Below, piece by piece: positions 37,622-46,571 of a stretch of 64,000 nucleotides of DNA. Position numbers and translations under genes: made by a program. Source of the stretch: an uncultured Gemmata sp. (GTDB taxonomy: Bacteria; Planctomycetota; Planctomycetia; Gemmatales; Gemmataceae); NCBI GenBank assembly GCA_937924775.1, contig CALDUT010000010.1, forward strand, positions 372,001-436,000, written 5' to 3'. The notes below the pieces were generated by a model. The model did not search any database and was not told the DNA's origin. It saw nothing but the letters and a program-made list of their open reading frames with translations. Each line of letters starts with the position of its first letter. Within the stretch, counting starts at the first letter, position 1.

Positions 37622-38752
37622 TCACGGGCGGACGGCTCGGGGCTTGGACCCCGGGTATTCACCAATCACGACCTCGACGATTTGCGGCTTGCGATCCCGC
37701 CAAACCGTGAGTTTGACTCGCTGCCCGGGGGGCAGAGCGCACACCAGGTTAATCAAGTGATTCTCATCACGGATCCGGACATCCTCTATCCTGAGAATTA
37801 CATCCCCGACCCGCAACCCCGCATTGGCCGCCGGCGTATTGGGGTGAACAATCTCCACCAGCGCGCCGCTAATGCGGTCTAACCCCAAACGCAACGCCTC
37901 CGTGGGTTCAAGGGCACTCGCCAACTGCACGCCCAGGTAACCCCGTGTCACAAAGCCTTTGTCGATCAGTTGGGTCGCGATGCGTTTGACCATATTAGCC
38001 GGGATGCTGAACGATACGCCGCTACTACTGCCGCTTTTGGACGCGATCGCAGTATTGATGCCGATCACGTTGCCGTCCAAATCCACCAATGGCCCGCCAC
38101 TGGAACCGGGATTGATGGCGGCATCGGTTTGCAAGAATTCCTTGATCCGAATGGTCGAACCCAAAGAGATTTGCCCGCGATGGGTGGCCGAGATGATCCC
38201 GTGAGTGACAGTCTGATTCAAGCCGAACGGACTGCCGAAGGCCAACACCCATTGTCCGCGTTGGACACGGTCGCTATCGCCCAACGGGGCCGTGGGCAAG
38301 GTGTCGTCGTGGATATTCAGAAGGGCGATGTCCGATTCGGGATCACTCCAGATGCGCACCGGTTGAACAATTCGGCCATCCGAGAGCGTCACAAAAACCT
38401 TACTTGGCACCGTATCCCCCACCACATGATAGTTGGTGATGGCCACAATACCGCGAGCATTGGGGAGTTTGACCAGCACCCCAGAACCGGATTCTTCCTC
38501 CTCTTTTGGGGTTCCATTGACCGGCTTGATGGCATCCACCGCGACTACCGCCGGGCTGACTTTTTGGGTTATGATCTGAAACTGTTCAGAGAGCGCGGTC
38601 GCCGCGAGAGGCGTGCGGTCTTGAGGTAATGGTGGCAACGGCGGACCGTTCTGAGCTACCGCCAGTGAGGAACCAATTATGCACTGGGCTAAAAAGCCCC
38701 CCGCCAACGCCGCCGGAACCATCGCTATTGCGAAAAGCCATGTTCGCCCCAT
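37622..38752 (-). CDS. HtrA/Deg-like serine protease with one PDZ domain
   Basis: 376 residues. Signal peptide or anchor helix (about 1-32), trypsin-like domain with His109 (AITNYHVVGD), Asp141 (ESDIALLNI) and Ser218 in NPGSSGGPL, then one PDZ domain (about 270-360) ending in a basic tail. Periplasmic protein quality control is the family role. It has a single PDZ, like DegS/HhoA rather than DegP. Start 38752 has GAGG upstream. Lone gene with gaps on both sides. Confidence 0.93.
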   Translation of the reverse strand: MGRTWLFAIAMVPAALAGGFLAQCIIGSSLAVAQNGPPLPPLPQDRTPLAATALSEQFQIITQKVSPAVVAVDAIKPVNGTPKEEEESGSGVLVKLPNARGIVAITNYHVVGDTVPSKVFVTLSDGRIVQPVRIWSDPESDIALLNIHDDTLPTAPLGDSDRVQRGQWVLAFGSPFGLNQTVTHGIISATHRGQISLGSTIRIKEFLQTDAAINPGSSGGPLVDLDGNVIGINTAIASKSGSSSGVSFSIPANMVKRIATQLIDKGFVTRGYLGVQLASALEPTEALRLGLDRISGALVEIVHPNTPAANAGLRVGDVILRIEDVRIRDENHLINLVCALPPGQRVKLTVWRDRKPQIVEVVIGEYPGSKPRAVRP

Positions 38753-38911
38753 AGCTCACAACCTTGAGGAAAAATTTTCCAACCGGCATCGTAGAATCAT
38801 CGCCAAGTCGTAGATCTGCTACAGTTTACTCTTTCCTCAAGGGCTTTTGGGATAAGTCGATGGAAAAGGTTGTCACGGGGGGAGGCGCACGACCGTTAGA
38901 ATAGGAAAAAA

Positions 38912-38937
38912 GCCCGTAACCTCACGGGGTTACGGGC
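38912..38937 (-). terminator. intrinsic terminator downstream of the DksA/TraR gene
   Basis: GCCCGTAACC / GGTTACGGGC (10-bp stem, 6-base loop). On the minus strand it is followed by T6 (complement of A 38906-38911). It lies about 140 bases after the DksA/TraR stop at 39079 and in the 326-base gap upstream of htrA. Confidence 0.75.
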
Positions 38938-39078
38938 CTTTGTGGCGTTCTGATGTGAGAGTGCATTCCCCGAACGTTTCTGTCACCCGCGAGGATACTT
39001 TCCGATTCGGGAAAGCTTTTCGCCTAAGGATGTTAAAAGTCCCTTGTTTTGACAGAATAACGGCATCGTTTGCTTCAA

Positions 39079-39534
39079 TTAGCTGGAGCGTTCCAGGTCG
39101 GCGAGGTCGATTTCGCGATCTTCCTCGCTAGCATCCCGGATTCGGCCCCAGTCGCTGTGGCCGTAGCCGCTGCTCCAACCGCCTTCGGCTTCCATCTCCC
39201 GTTGGCACTTGATACACAGGGTGCTGAATGGGAGGGCATTCAGCCGAGCCACAGGGATTTTCACGGAGCAAATTTCGCACTGGCCATAGGTACCGGCTTT
39301 CAAGCGGCGTAAGGCCCGTTCAATTTGGGCCAGTTCCTTAGCTTCCAATTCCGCCAAGGTGGAGGCGATTTCTTCGCCACTGGCATCGAAGGCCGCGTCA
39401 GCCGCGTCGCCGGAGGCCGCGGATTGGCTTGTTTGGGCCAATTCTTCAAGTTCCAAACCGAGGCGTTTGCGCAATTCATTGCGACGGGCAATCAAATTCT
39501 TATGCAATCGTAAAAGGGCATCTTTGCGTGCCAT
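39079..39534 (-). CDS. DksA/TraR-family zinc-finger protein
   Basis: 151 residues from ATG 39534 (GGGGAGG upstream; an earlier in-frame start at 39567 lacks one). The N-terminal helical hairpin holds the coiled coil that enters RNA polymerase's secondary channel, and the C4 zinc finger is Cys86, Cys89, Cys107, Cys110 (CEIC...CIKC). The Asp-Ala-rich tip AASGDAADAAFDASGEE resembles DksA's catalytic tip. A general role in (p)ppGpp-linked transcription control is inferred from the family. The C-terminal tail after the finger is unusually long and acidic. Confidence 0.92.
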   Translation of the reverse strand: MARKDALLRLHKNLIARRNELRKRLGLELEELAQTSQSAASGDAADAAFDASGEEIASTLAELEAKELAQIERALRRLKAGTYGQCEICSVKIPVARLNALPFSTLCIKCQREMEAEGGWSSGYGHSDWGRIRDASEEDREIDLADLERSS

Positions 39535-39622
39535 GGTGTATCCTCCCCGGTTGTCGTCAGCAACCACTTGTTCCTCGGCCTTGTGTGGGGCTCGAAGTTA
39601 TAACCGTGGGAGCCGTCGTGGG

Positions 39623-40156
39623 TTAAGTTGCAAAATCTCCTGATGGAGGGGGGACTATAGGTTCATCACTCAGCAGGTGTCCCAGTTCCCGTTGAGGTAC
39701 TATAGGCCGTATTTCCACCAATCTTTCATCAAATCCGCGTCCGAAAGGCCGAATTATTGGTTTTTTGTAAGCATTCTTTGTGCCGAAATAACCGGTTTCG
39801 TCGCGGTACTGAAATATATGATCGTCGACAACTTGAAACAGTTTCAGGATTTCCGACGATTGGACCGAAGTTTCATCACCGATGCTTAAAAATTCCGCAA
39901 AAATCTGGGGTTGGGGGAATTTCACCCAATCAATCCATAATGCCAAGATTTTCGGGAAATCCAAAGCTGCTGACAATAAGTGTCCACTCTGCACAAATTC
40001 TGAGCAGGCTGCCAGAATTCCGTTCAGACCCAAAATCCCAGCTAGATTGGGGTTGGCCACATCCTGGACGGCCCGCGGTATCCTTTCTTTTTGAACTGAG
40101 CGGGCCACTATTCGTTGGTAGGAACAACGCAAGTCGTGACTATTTGGGGAGTTCAA
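39623..40156 (-). CDS. uncertain ORF, possible hypothetical protein
   Basis: 177 residues if the TTG at 40156 is used; no Shine-Dalgarno. The translation has plausible composition, with acidic/hydrophobic stretches such as EILKLFQVVDDHIFQYRDE and DERLVEIRPIV, and it fills a 658-base gap with no other gene. No family recognised. Codon choice is less GC-rich than neighbours and the ORF could be chance. The C-terminus PPPSGDFAT is unremarkable. Equally it could be a decayed gene. Confidence 0.35.
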   Translation of the reverse strand: MNSPNSHDLRCSYQRIVARSVQKERIPRAVQDVANPNLAGILGLNGILAACSEFVQSGHLLSAALDFPKILALWIDWVKFPQPQIFAEFLSIGDETSVQSSEILKLFQVVDDHIFQYRDETGYFGTKNAYKKPIIRPFGRGFDERLVEIRPIVPQRELGHLLSDEPIVPPPSGDFAT

Positions 40157-40192
40157 TCGGGTGGGAGCGCGAGGAAAACGGCTCCCGGAGGA

Positions 40193-41296
40193 TTACGATT
40201 GCAGATTTTCGAGCATGTCGCGAAGCGGCACAAGTCGTTGTCCGCGAATATCTTCAAGCTTGAGGGCTTTCAAAAACCGGCGGCGGAGTTCGCTTTGCAG
40301 GTCTTCGATGGCACTCGGGGCAGTGCTTTGTAGAGGAATGGTTCCGCCGGCGCGGCGATCGTGACCACCGGCGCGGCCCATCTTGCCGACCACATGCCGC
40401 AGGATCTCCCCGGCCCGGGCGTTCTCGATCGCAGCGCGCACCGAAAGTACCAAAGTATCCTCATACACCCCACCACAGACCGCGTAATCGATCTGTTCAA
40501 AGCGGATCATGAAATCCACAACCTCTGCGGCCTGTTCGGGTTGCGGCAAAGGGTTCACCCAACTCATGAGGAGTCGGTCGTAAATGAAGGTACTCTGCAT
40601 CGCATGTAGCATGCACTCGAAGTAGGAATGCGGCAGGCGGGCGTTGCGGATTTGTGCAATAAGGTCTTTGTTGGCAAGGGGATAGAGTTCAAGTAGTGCC
40701 GCGTCGTCGGCTGCGCTGGCCTCACGCGGATAGCCGGTCACTTCGGTTTCAATGCCGTAAAGCAAGGCCGTGGCGACGTTTTCCGGGATTTCGGCCTTTT
40801 GTTCTAACAGGTATTTGGTCACCACCGTGCAGGTGGCCCCATGAGCGCAGCGGATGTCTGTGAAAATGACCGAATCCAGATCCCCTGGTGTGTCGTGGTG
40901 GTCGATGACAGCGTACAAGGCAACCGAGTCGGGGAAAGTGTGCCGCCCGGTGCGGGGTTGGCTGTCCACCATCACGACAGCGTCGTTATCGCGCCAATCC
41001 ACCTGTTCCACTGGAACAAGGTCAATGTCCAGAACTTCCACCATGGCCCGATTTTCGGCCCGGCTGATCAAACCATCGCGGGTGATCAGCGTCGGTTTGT
41101 CCAAGCGGGTCTCGACTAGGTGCGATAAACCCAACATGCTACCCAAGCTGTCGGGGTCGGGCTGAACGTGAGAAACAAAGATGACCCGATCGTAAGAGTG
41201 GAGCCCCAGGAGGAACCGATCAGATCGGCGAAGACCGCTAGAGGAAGACGATTTCGATCCGGAACAGCTATCCGTCTCGGCGCTACGGCGCGCCAT
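40193..41296 (-). CDS. DHH-family phosphoesterase (NrnA-like)
   Basis: 367 residues. DHH domain motifs: SHVQPDPDSLGSMLGL, VMVDSQP, VIDHHDTPG; DHHA1 domain near the C-terminus with GGHDRRAGGTI. NrnA-type enzymes degrade short RNA oligonucleotides and pAp or cyclic dinucleotides. A Ser-rich stretch precedes the domain. The start at 41296 has AAGGAA upstream, and the ORF extends to 41338 without family similarity. Whether it acts as nanoRNase or on c-di-AMP cannot be judged. Confidence 0.9.
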   Translation of the reverse strand: MARRSAETDSCSGSKSSSSSGLRRSDRFLLGLHSYDRVIFVSHVQPDPDSLGSMLGLSHLVETRLDKPTLITRDGLISRAENRAMVEVLDIDLVPVEQVDWRDNDAVVMVDSQPRTGRHTFPDSVALYAVIDHHDTPGDLDSVIFTDIRCAHGATCTVVTKYLLEQKAEIPENVATALLYGIETEVTGYPREASAADDAALLELYPLANKDLIAQIRNARLPHSYFECMLHAMQSTFIYDRLLMSWVNPLPQPEQAAEVVDFMIRFEQIDYAVCGGVYEDTLVLSVRAAIENARAGEILRHVVGKMGRAGGHDRRAGGTIPLQSTAPSAIEDLQSELRRRFLKALKLEDIRGQRLVPLRDMLENLQS

Positions 41297-41583
41297 GTGT
41301 GAGTTCCTTAACAAACCCGGCTCGTCGCATCCGGGCAACGAGTCCGTCAGGTCGATGAGCTTCCTCCTTGAAGGAAGTCAGTAGATTTTTACCCGCTCCA
41401 GCGGCCGTTGCCAAGAACGGAAGTTGTACAGTTGCTGCTATCGAGACTCAAGTTAAGATGTATCAAACACTTAACTCAGCAATTACCTGACAAGAACGGG
41501 GATGAAAAGGTTCAAATGCGGGAAAATTCCCGCCGAACTGTACAGAATCTGAACAGGTCCACGGGAAATCCAGTCGGTGGTGC

Positions 41584-41985
41584 TCAGCGGGATGTGGTCT
41601 TGCCAGCAGTTACTTCGTAATCGAACGTTTGGTTTTGTGCCGGCAGTTCCACTTGGAAATGATGTTCGGGAAACAACGCGGCCCCAAACGGGGCATCGGG
41701 GCCCACTTGGCCGTCGAAGCCGTTGATCCGAACGTTGTACTGACCCCCCCGAATCCCCCGGCCTTGCTGCGAGGCGGAGGTGTTGTAACGGCCGTTTTCA
41801 ATATTGGCGAAACCCTGGGGGCCGCCGTCTACCGGATCGAAGAAGATCAGCCCTTTCGCCACCGGTTTTCCTTGGTAGGTGATGGTGCCGGAGATGTCGT
41901 AGAGTTTCTCCTCGCCGCTGCACCCCGACCAAGCGGTGAACCCCAATGCCAGTGCAAGAAACTGTAGTAACCGTTGAAAAATCAT
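41584..41985 (-). CDS. lipoprotein with carboxypeptidase-regulatory-like (Ig-like) domain
   Basis: 133 residues. Signal peptide ending in a lipobox SGCSG (Cys22), followed by an Ig-like beta domain: DISGTITYQGKPVAKGLIFF, YNVRINGFDGQ, HFQVELPAQNQTF. This is the 'carboxypeptidase regulatory-like' lipoprotein fold common beside DUF1559 genes in planctomycetes. It starts 15 bases after the DUF1559 stop and is certainly in its operon. Outer-membrane or surface attachment inferred. Confidence 0.85.
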   Translation of the reverse strand: MIFQRLLQFLALALGFTAWSGCSGEEKLYDISGTITYQGKPVAKGLIFFDPVDGGPQGFANIENGRYNTSASQQGRGIRGGQYNVRINGFDGQVGPDAPFGAALFPEHHFQVELPAQNQTFDYEVTAGKTTSR

Positions 41986-42000
41986 AGCAGCCTGAAGGGG

Positions 42001-42963
42001 TTAAAAGTTATTGGCTAAGACTTCGCCACCGTCGCGGCTGCCCAAGGCCCGGTAGGTGGTGATGTCGAGAGTTTGACGCAGAAAGCGGACCGAACCATCC
42101 CCAAAGCCGGCATTCATTCCCCCGGGGTGCATGCTGCCGAAGGGTATGTCGTTGAATGGCACTATCAAATTGGCGCTGAAAATCGAGTTGATGGCGTTGG
42201 TCAGGTTGCGGCTGCTGACAACAAAGTTCGGTTGCCCGGGGACGACCCCCGCGTATTCTTGCCCACCGCGAACCCAACTGCGGTAGCGGGTGCCAAACGT
42301 ATTCGAAATCCACGACATTTCCCCAATCATCATCGTGTTCGATGTGCCATCCGAAACACCAACAAAGGTCACCGGAATATCCCGTTGGAACATACCGCTG
42401 GTGGCAACCGGAACCCCTTCGTGTTGAGCCGTGCCGGTCGGATAGGGCAATCCCGTGGCCGGGTTGGTTCCCCGTGGACCATTCACCCCATAGTAATGCG
42501 GCACCACAGCCGGTTGACCGGACGCGTTCCCCGGAATGCGATCCACATCGCCGTTGGTATGGTGCGGGGTTCCGAAGAGTTGGTGGGTCACCGGCGACGA
42601 CGGGCAATGGTAAGTGGAAACGACGACCAAGCCATGAGGATTGTTCCGCCCCACGATATTGTGGCTGACGCTCGGATTGGTCATATCGAATTGATTGAAT
42701 AATGAGCTTTGCTCGATGAAGGGCAGGATCAGGACATGCCAACTGAGGCCCGTGCGACCATCGTAAGCGGGCGGGACGCGGCCGAGCTGATCGTGGTAAT
42801 TGTGAACCGCAAGGCAAATTTGCTTAATGTTATTACTGCACCGCATCCGCGCGGCGGCTTCCCGCACCTTTTGCACCGCCGGCAGGAGTAATCCGATCAA
42901 AATCGCAATAATCGCGATAACCACAAGCAATTCGATCAAAGTGAATCCCAATCGACGATTCAT
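42001..42963 (-). CDS. DUF1559 (type II pseudopilin-like) protein
   Basis: 320 residues. Prepilin leader [20 protein letters not shown], the [16 protein letters not shown] block, VSDGTSNTMMIGE, and H-X9-DG signature SMHPGGMNAGFGDGSVR with ITTYRALGSRDGGEV at the C-terminus. CCGGAGG precedes the ATG at seven bases. First gene of a two-gene operon with the Ig-like lipoprotein at 41584. Confidence 0.95.
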   Translation of the reverse strand: MNRRLGFTLIELLVVIAIIAILIGLLLPAVQKVREAAARMRCSNNIKQICLAVHNYHDQLGRVPPAYDGRTGLSWHVLILPFIEQSSLFNQFDMTNPSVSHNIVGRNNPHGLVVVSTYHCPSSPVTHQLFGTPHHTNGDVDRIPGNASGQPAVVPHYYGVNGPRGTNPATGLPYPTGTAQHEGVPVATSGMFQRDIPVTFVGVSDGTSNTMMIGEMSWISNTFGTRYRSWVRGGQEYAGVVPGQPNFVVSSRNLTNAINSIFSANLIVPFNDIPFGSMHPGGMNAGFGDGSVRFLRQTLDITTYRALGSRDGGEVLANNF

Positions 42964-43362
42964 GGGAACCTCCGGGGAGAGTAATTTCTCACAATTGTTT
43001 TAGTGCACTCCGAAGGAGAAATATGCATTACCTTGCATAATACCTTAAAGCGGCTCCCACGCCATTTGGATGGCTGCGAATCGCAAGTTCAGCAAGATCT
43101 CGAAATGGGCAACCTCAGGCCTTGGGGTAATTCCACTGGGTCCGAGGTAGATGAGGTGACGAATATTCGGACGGGTGGCCCTATTGATAATCACCCCAGG
43201 GGCCGACATCTGCCTCGCCGGGAATAACGCCAATTTTCTGATTGGTTCATGTGGCGCCCCTCTAACTATCCGCGGTTTTTTCTGCGGCTTCGTCCGTTCC
43301 CCTTGGCTTTTGTCTCTGGTAACCTAACGGCAGTCGTACCGCAGATGGGTGAGAGGAACTTT
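42964..43362. other. 399-base divergent intergenic region
   Basis: Between the DUF1559 operon and the rhomboid gene. No gene with a Shine-Dalgarno and family similarity; two overlapping open frames of 62-74 codons look like chance. Probably holds both divergent promoters. Confidence 0.5.
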
Positions 43363-44271
43363 ATGGGCATCCAGGATCGGGACTACTACCGGGATGGACC
43401 GAGTCTTCTGGATCGCGTCGGCCAACAAGGAGCGGCTGTTTGGCTGATTGGAATCACCGCTGTTGTGTTCCTACTGCAAGCGATCACAGGGCAACCAGGC
43501 CCCACGAGCAGTCCTTTGACGATCTGGGGAAGTTATGACACAGCGTCGATTCAACAGGGGGAACTCTGGCGGCTGGTGACCCCGATCTTTCTGCACTCGG
43601 GATTGTGGCATTTATTCTTCAACATGTTGTGCCTATTTTGGGCTGGGCGGCGCTTGGAGGAGATTTACGGCTCCCGTGAGCTGGCCGCGTTCTACCTGCT
43701 GGCGGGTTTGGTCGCAAATCTCGTAAATCTGGTGGTGGAAGTGCTGAGCGGAGTGGACTCGCGGGCGTTGGGGGCCAGCGGAGCCGTGATGGGTATTCTG
43801 GTCGTCTTTGCTTGCCACTTCCCGCATCAGAAGGTGCTATTGTTTTTTATCCTGCCAATGCCGGTATGGCTCTTGGTAGTCCTTTTTGCGGTATTGGACC
43901 TGTTAGGAGCATTGGGGGCACGCCCTGACGACAACATTGGTTTTATGGTCCATTTGGCGGGTGCCGGGTTTGGCCTTCTGTACTACCATACAGGATTGCG
44001 TCTGACGCGACTCTTCAGCCAACCACGGACCTATCCGGCCGTGCCGCGGTTGCGTGTCACCGTGCCGCCGGACGACTCGACGGCGGAAACGGCACAATTC
44101 CGTGAAGCCTCCTTGCCCCGCGGAGCCACCGCCGTCGCGGACGAATATCTGGAAGCGAAATTGGACGCGGTGTTGGAGAAAGTCGCCAAGTTTGGGCAAG
44201 CGAGCCTGACCAGCGAAGAACGTGAAATTCTCTTCCGCGCCAGCGAACTGTACAAAAAACGTCGACGATAG
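43363..44271 (+). CDS. rhomboid-family intramembrane serine protease
   Basis: 302 residues from the ATG at 43363. Six hydrophobic segments with the rhomboid signatures: GELWRLVTPIFLHSGLWHLFFN (WR motif, HxxxN oxyanion), LGASGAVMG (Ser139) and the catalytic His197 in MVHLAGAGFG. The soluble C-terminal region (about 220-302) has a helical tail resembling planctomycete homologs. The frame is open upstream to 43249 but those residues are not family-like. Cleaves membrane proteins; substrate unknown. The aminotransferase gene follows after 50 bases, possibly co-transcribed. Confidence 0.93.
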   Translation: MGIQDRDYYRDGPSLLDRVGQQGAAVWLIGITAVVFLLQAITGQPGPTSSPLTIWGSYDTASIQQGELWRLVTPIFLHSGLWHLFFNMLCLFWAGRRLEEIYGSRELAAFYLLAGLVANLVNLVVEVLSGVDSRALGASGAVMGILVVFACHFPHQKVLLFFILPMPVWLLVVLFAVLDLLGALGARPDDNIGFMVHLAGAGFGLLYYHTGLRLTRLFSQPRTYPAVPRLRVTVPPDDSTAETAQFREASLPRGATAVADEYLEAKLDAVLEKVAKFGQASLTSEEREILFRASELYKKRRR

Positions 44272-44321
44272 TCATCAACAAACTGATAATTCCTCCAGTC
44301 CCCTATATTTCGAGTGGATTC

Positions 44322-45506
44322 ATGACGACTCTGCCCAGTCAGCTTGCCCCCGCACCACGTCTGCTCTTGGGTCCTGGCCCGAGTGATGCGCACCCGCGGG
44401 TACTCGCGGCTATGACCACCCCGCTTTTGGGCCATCTCGACCCGCAATTTCTGGAATTGATGGCCGAAACGCAAACCATGCTACGGGAAGTGTTTCAGAC
44501 AAAAAACCCTCTGACAATCCCCATTTCCGCGACCGGCACCGCCGGCATGGAAACCTGCTTGGTCAATCTCATCGAACCGGGAGATTCCGCCGTAGTCTGC
44601 ACCATGGGGTATTTCGGCAACCGCATGGTGGATATTGCCGGCCGCTGCGGTGCCAAACTCACGGTTCTTGAAGCCCCGTGGGGAGAAACCTTCGATCTTC
44701 AGCGGATTCGCGAGACCTTGCGCGCCGTTCGCCCCAAGGTTCTGGGAATTGTCCACGCCGAAACGTCCACGGGAGCCCAGCAAGACATTTCCCAGCTCGG
44801 TCGGCTGTGTCATGAATTCGACACCTTGTTGGTGACGGATTGCGTCACGTCCTTGGGCTGCACACCCGTAAAATTAGACGAATGGGAAGTGGACGCGGCC
44901 TTCAGTTGTTCGCAAAAGGGGCTCAGCTGCCCACCGGGGTTGGCACCGGTCAGTTTCAGCCCACGGGCAGTCGAGGCCCTGAAAGCCCGGAAAACCAAGG
45001 TCCAGAGCTGGTATCTCGACCTGACGAGCATCATGAATTATTGGGGGGGCGAGCGGAGTTACCATCACACCGCCCCAATTACAATGGTATATGCGATCCG
45101 CGAAGGTTTGCGGATTGTGTTGGAAGAAGGTTTGGAAGCGCGCTGGGCTCGGCACGTCCACAATCACCGGGCATTGAAAGCGGGTTTGGAAGCAATGGGG
45201 ATGAAATACACCGCGGCCCCCCAGTGCCAATTGCCACAGCTCAATGCCGTCCGCATTCCGGATGGCGTGGATGATGTCGCCTGCCGCAGGAAATTGCTGA
45301 ATGAATTCGGTATCGAAATTGGCGGCGGATTGGGTGATTTCAAAGGGAAAGTGTGGCGGATTGGGATTATGGGCCATAACAGCCGGCCCAGTTGTGTGCT
45401 GCAAGTGTTGGCAGCGCTGGAGAGTGTGCTGATGTCCGCGGGAGTGAAACTGACCCCCGGGGCCGGCGTGGCGGCGGCCGAGCAGGCCTACGCCCACGCG
45501 GGTTGA
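44322..45506 (+). CDS. PLP-dependent aminotransferase (alanine/serine-glyoxylate type)
   Basis: 394 residues, class V aminotransferase fold. The substrate-binding LLGPGPSDAHPRVLAAMT N-terminus, VHAETSTGA, VTDCVTSLG and the PLP Lys199 in SCSQKGLSCPPG match the serine-glyoxylate/alanine-glyoxylate family, which makes glycine from glyoxylate. GVTKLTP-type tail with low-complexity alanine at the C-terminus. Possible substrates also include serine-pyruvate. Located 50 bases after the rhomboid gene. Confidence 0.92.
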   Translation: MTTLPSQLAPAPRLLLGPGPSDAHPRVLAAMTTPLLGHLDPQFLELMAETQTMLREVFQTKNPLTIPISATGTAGMETCLVNLIEPGDSAVVCTMGYFGNRMVDIAGRCGAKLTVLEAPWGETFDLQRIRETLRAVRPKVLGIVHAETSTGAQQDISQLGRLCHEFDTLLVTDCVTSLGCTPVKLDEWEVDAAFSCSQKGLSCPPGLAPVSFSPRAVEALKARKTKVQSWYLDLTSIMNYWGGERSYHHTAPITMVYAIREGLRIVLEEGLEARWARHVHNHRALKAGLEAMGMKYTAAPQCQLPQLNAVRIPDGVDDVACRRKLLNEFGIEIGGGLGDFKGKVWRIGIMGHNSRPSCVLQVLAALESVLMSAGVKLTPGAGVAAAEQAYAHAG

Positions 45507-45604
45507 ATCTCGTAGCTTAGTGCTGTTTGCTGTCTTAACTATGGGCAGTCGAGCGGCCTCCGCCCCTGCGGCTGGAATACTTGGAATCAGCTAAGATACG
45601 GCAT

Positions 45605-45635
45605 CGACCTGCGAATCACTTATTATCGCAGGTCG
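45605..45635. terminator. perfect 10-bp inverted repeat after the aminotransferase
   Basis: CGACCTGCGA (45605-45614) / TCGCAGGTCG (45626-45635) with an 11-base loop, 100 bases past the stop. Only a short T-run follows, so terminator or operator are both open; the next gene starts 74 bases later. Confidence 0.5.
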
Positions 45636-45708
45636 TTGTACAGGTGGGCCAAGCCATGGTAACCACCCTTTCTTTTCCTAATCATCAACTTAACTTGAGA
45701 GGCCACCG

Positions 45709-46566
45709 ATGTTTAAGCGAATTTCCAACGGTATTGCCCTCGCGGGCAGCTCGTGGCGGGTTCTATGGCGGGACAAGCATCTCCTGGTCTTTCCCATCAT
45801 CAGCGGATTATTGTTTGTCGTCGTGACGGCCAGCTTTGCGATTCCGTTGGCGACGATAGTCGATTGGTCGCAAGTTCGACAGACGATGAAAGCGAACAAC
45901 GGCCAAGTCCCGGTTTGGATTTACGGTGTCGTGTTCGCGTTCTATATCTGCACCTATTGTGTTGGGATCTTTTGCAATGCGGCTTTGGTCAGTTGTGCCC
46001 TCCTGCGGTTTCACGGCGAAAACCCCACCGTCGCCGACGGCTTCCGAGCCGCGGCGGCCCGATTCCCGCAGATCGTGGCGTGGGCATTGGTCTCCGCGAC
46101 GGTGGGGGTAATTCTCAAGGCCATCGAAAATGCCCACGAAAAAATTGGCTCGATCATCGCTATGATTTTGGGAGCGGCGTGGTCAGTGATGACATTTTTT
46201 GTGGTCCCGGTGTTGGTGGTAGAGCAAGTGGGGCCGGTGGAAGCCGTCCGTCGTTCTGCCGCTCTTTTGAGGAAGACTTGGGGGGAAGCGTTGGTTGGGC
46301 GAATCGGCTTGGAATTCGTGATGTTTCTGTTGGCTATTCCGATTCTTATGCTGTTTGGCGCAGGAGTCTACTTGTTGGCCGCCGGAATGACCGTCCCCGG
46401 AGCCGTACTCCTGATCGCGGCCATGGTTGCCTTCCTCGTGCACTTGGCTATTAGCGCTGCGCTGCAGACCATTCTGCTAGCGGCCCTGTATCAATATGCC
46501 GCTGACAATCGAGTACCCGAAGGCTTCGAGCGTCAAGCCATGGAGGGTGCCTTCGGACACGCCTGA
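45709..46566 (+). CDS. DUF6159 family membrane protein
   Basis: 285 residues with six hydrophobic segments. The N-terminal SSWRVLWRDKHLLVFPIISG is the family's hallmark, with VEQVGPVEAVRRSAALLRKTWG (a GxxEAxRRS.xLxRKTWG block) in the middle. Function unknown; the family is found across planctomycetes and myxobacteria. Its 3' end lies five bases from the BBP7 gene's stop, so the two genes converge almost without gap. Confidence 0.9.
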   Translation: MFKRISNGIALAGSSWRVLWRDKHLLVFPIISGLLFVVVTASFAIPLATIVDWSQVRQTMKANNGQVPVWIYGVVFAFYICTYCVGIFCNAALVSCALLRFHGENPTVADGFRAAAARFPQIVAWALVSATVGVILKAIENAHEKIGSIIAMILGAAWSVMTFFVVPVLVVEQVGPVEAVRRSAALLRKTWGEALVGRIGLEFVMFLLAIPILMLFGAGVYLLAAGMTVPGAVLLIAAMVAFLVHLAISAALQTILLAALYQYAADNRVPEGFERQAMEGAFGHA

Positions 46567-46571
46567 GAGAA

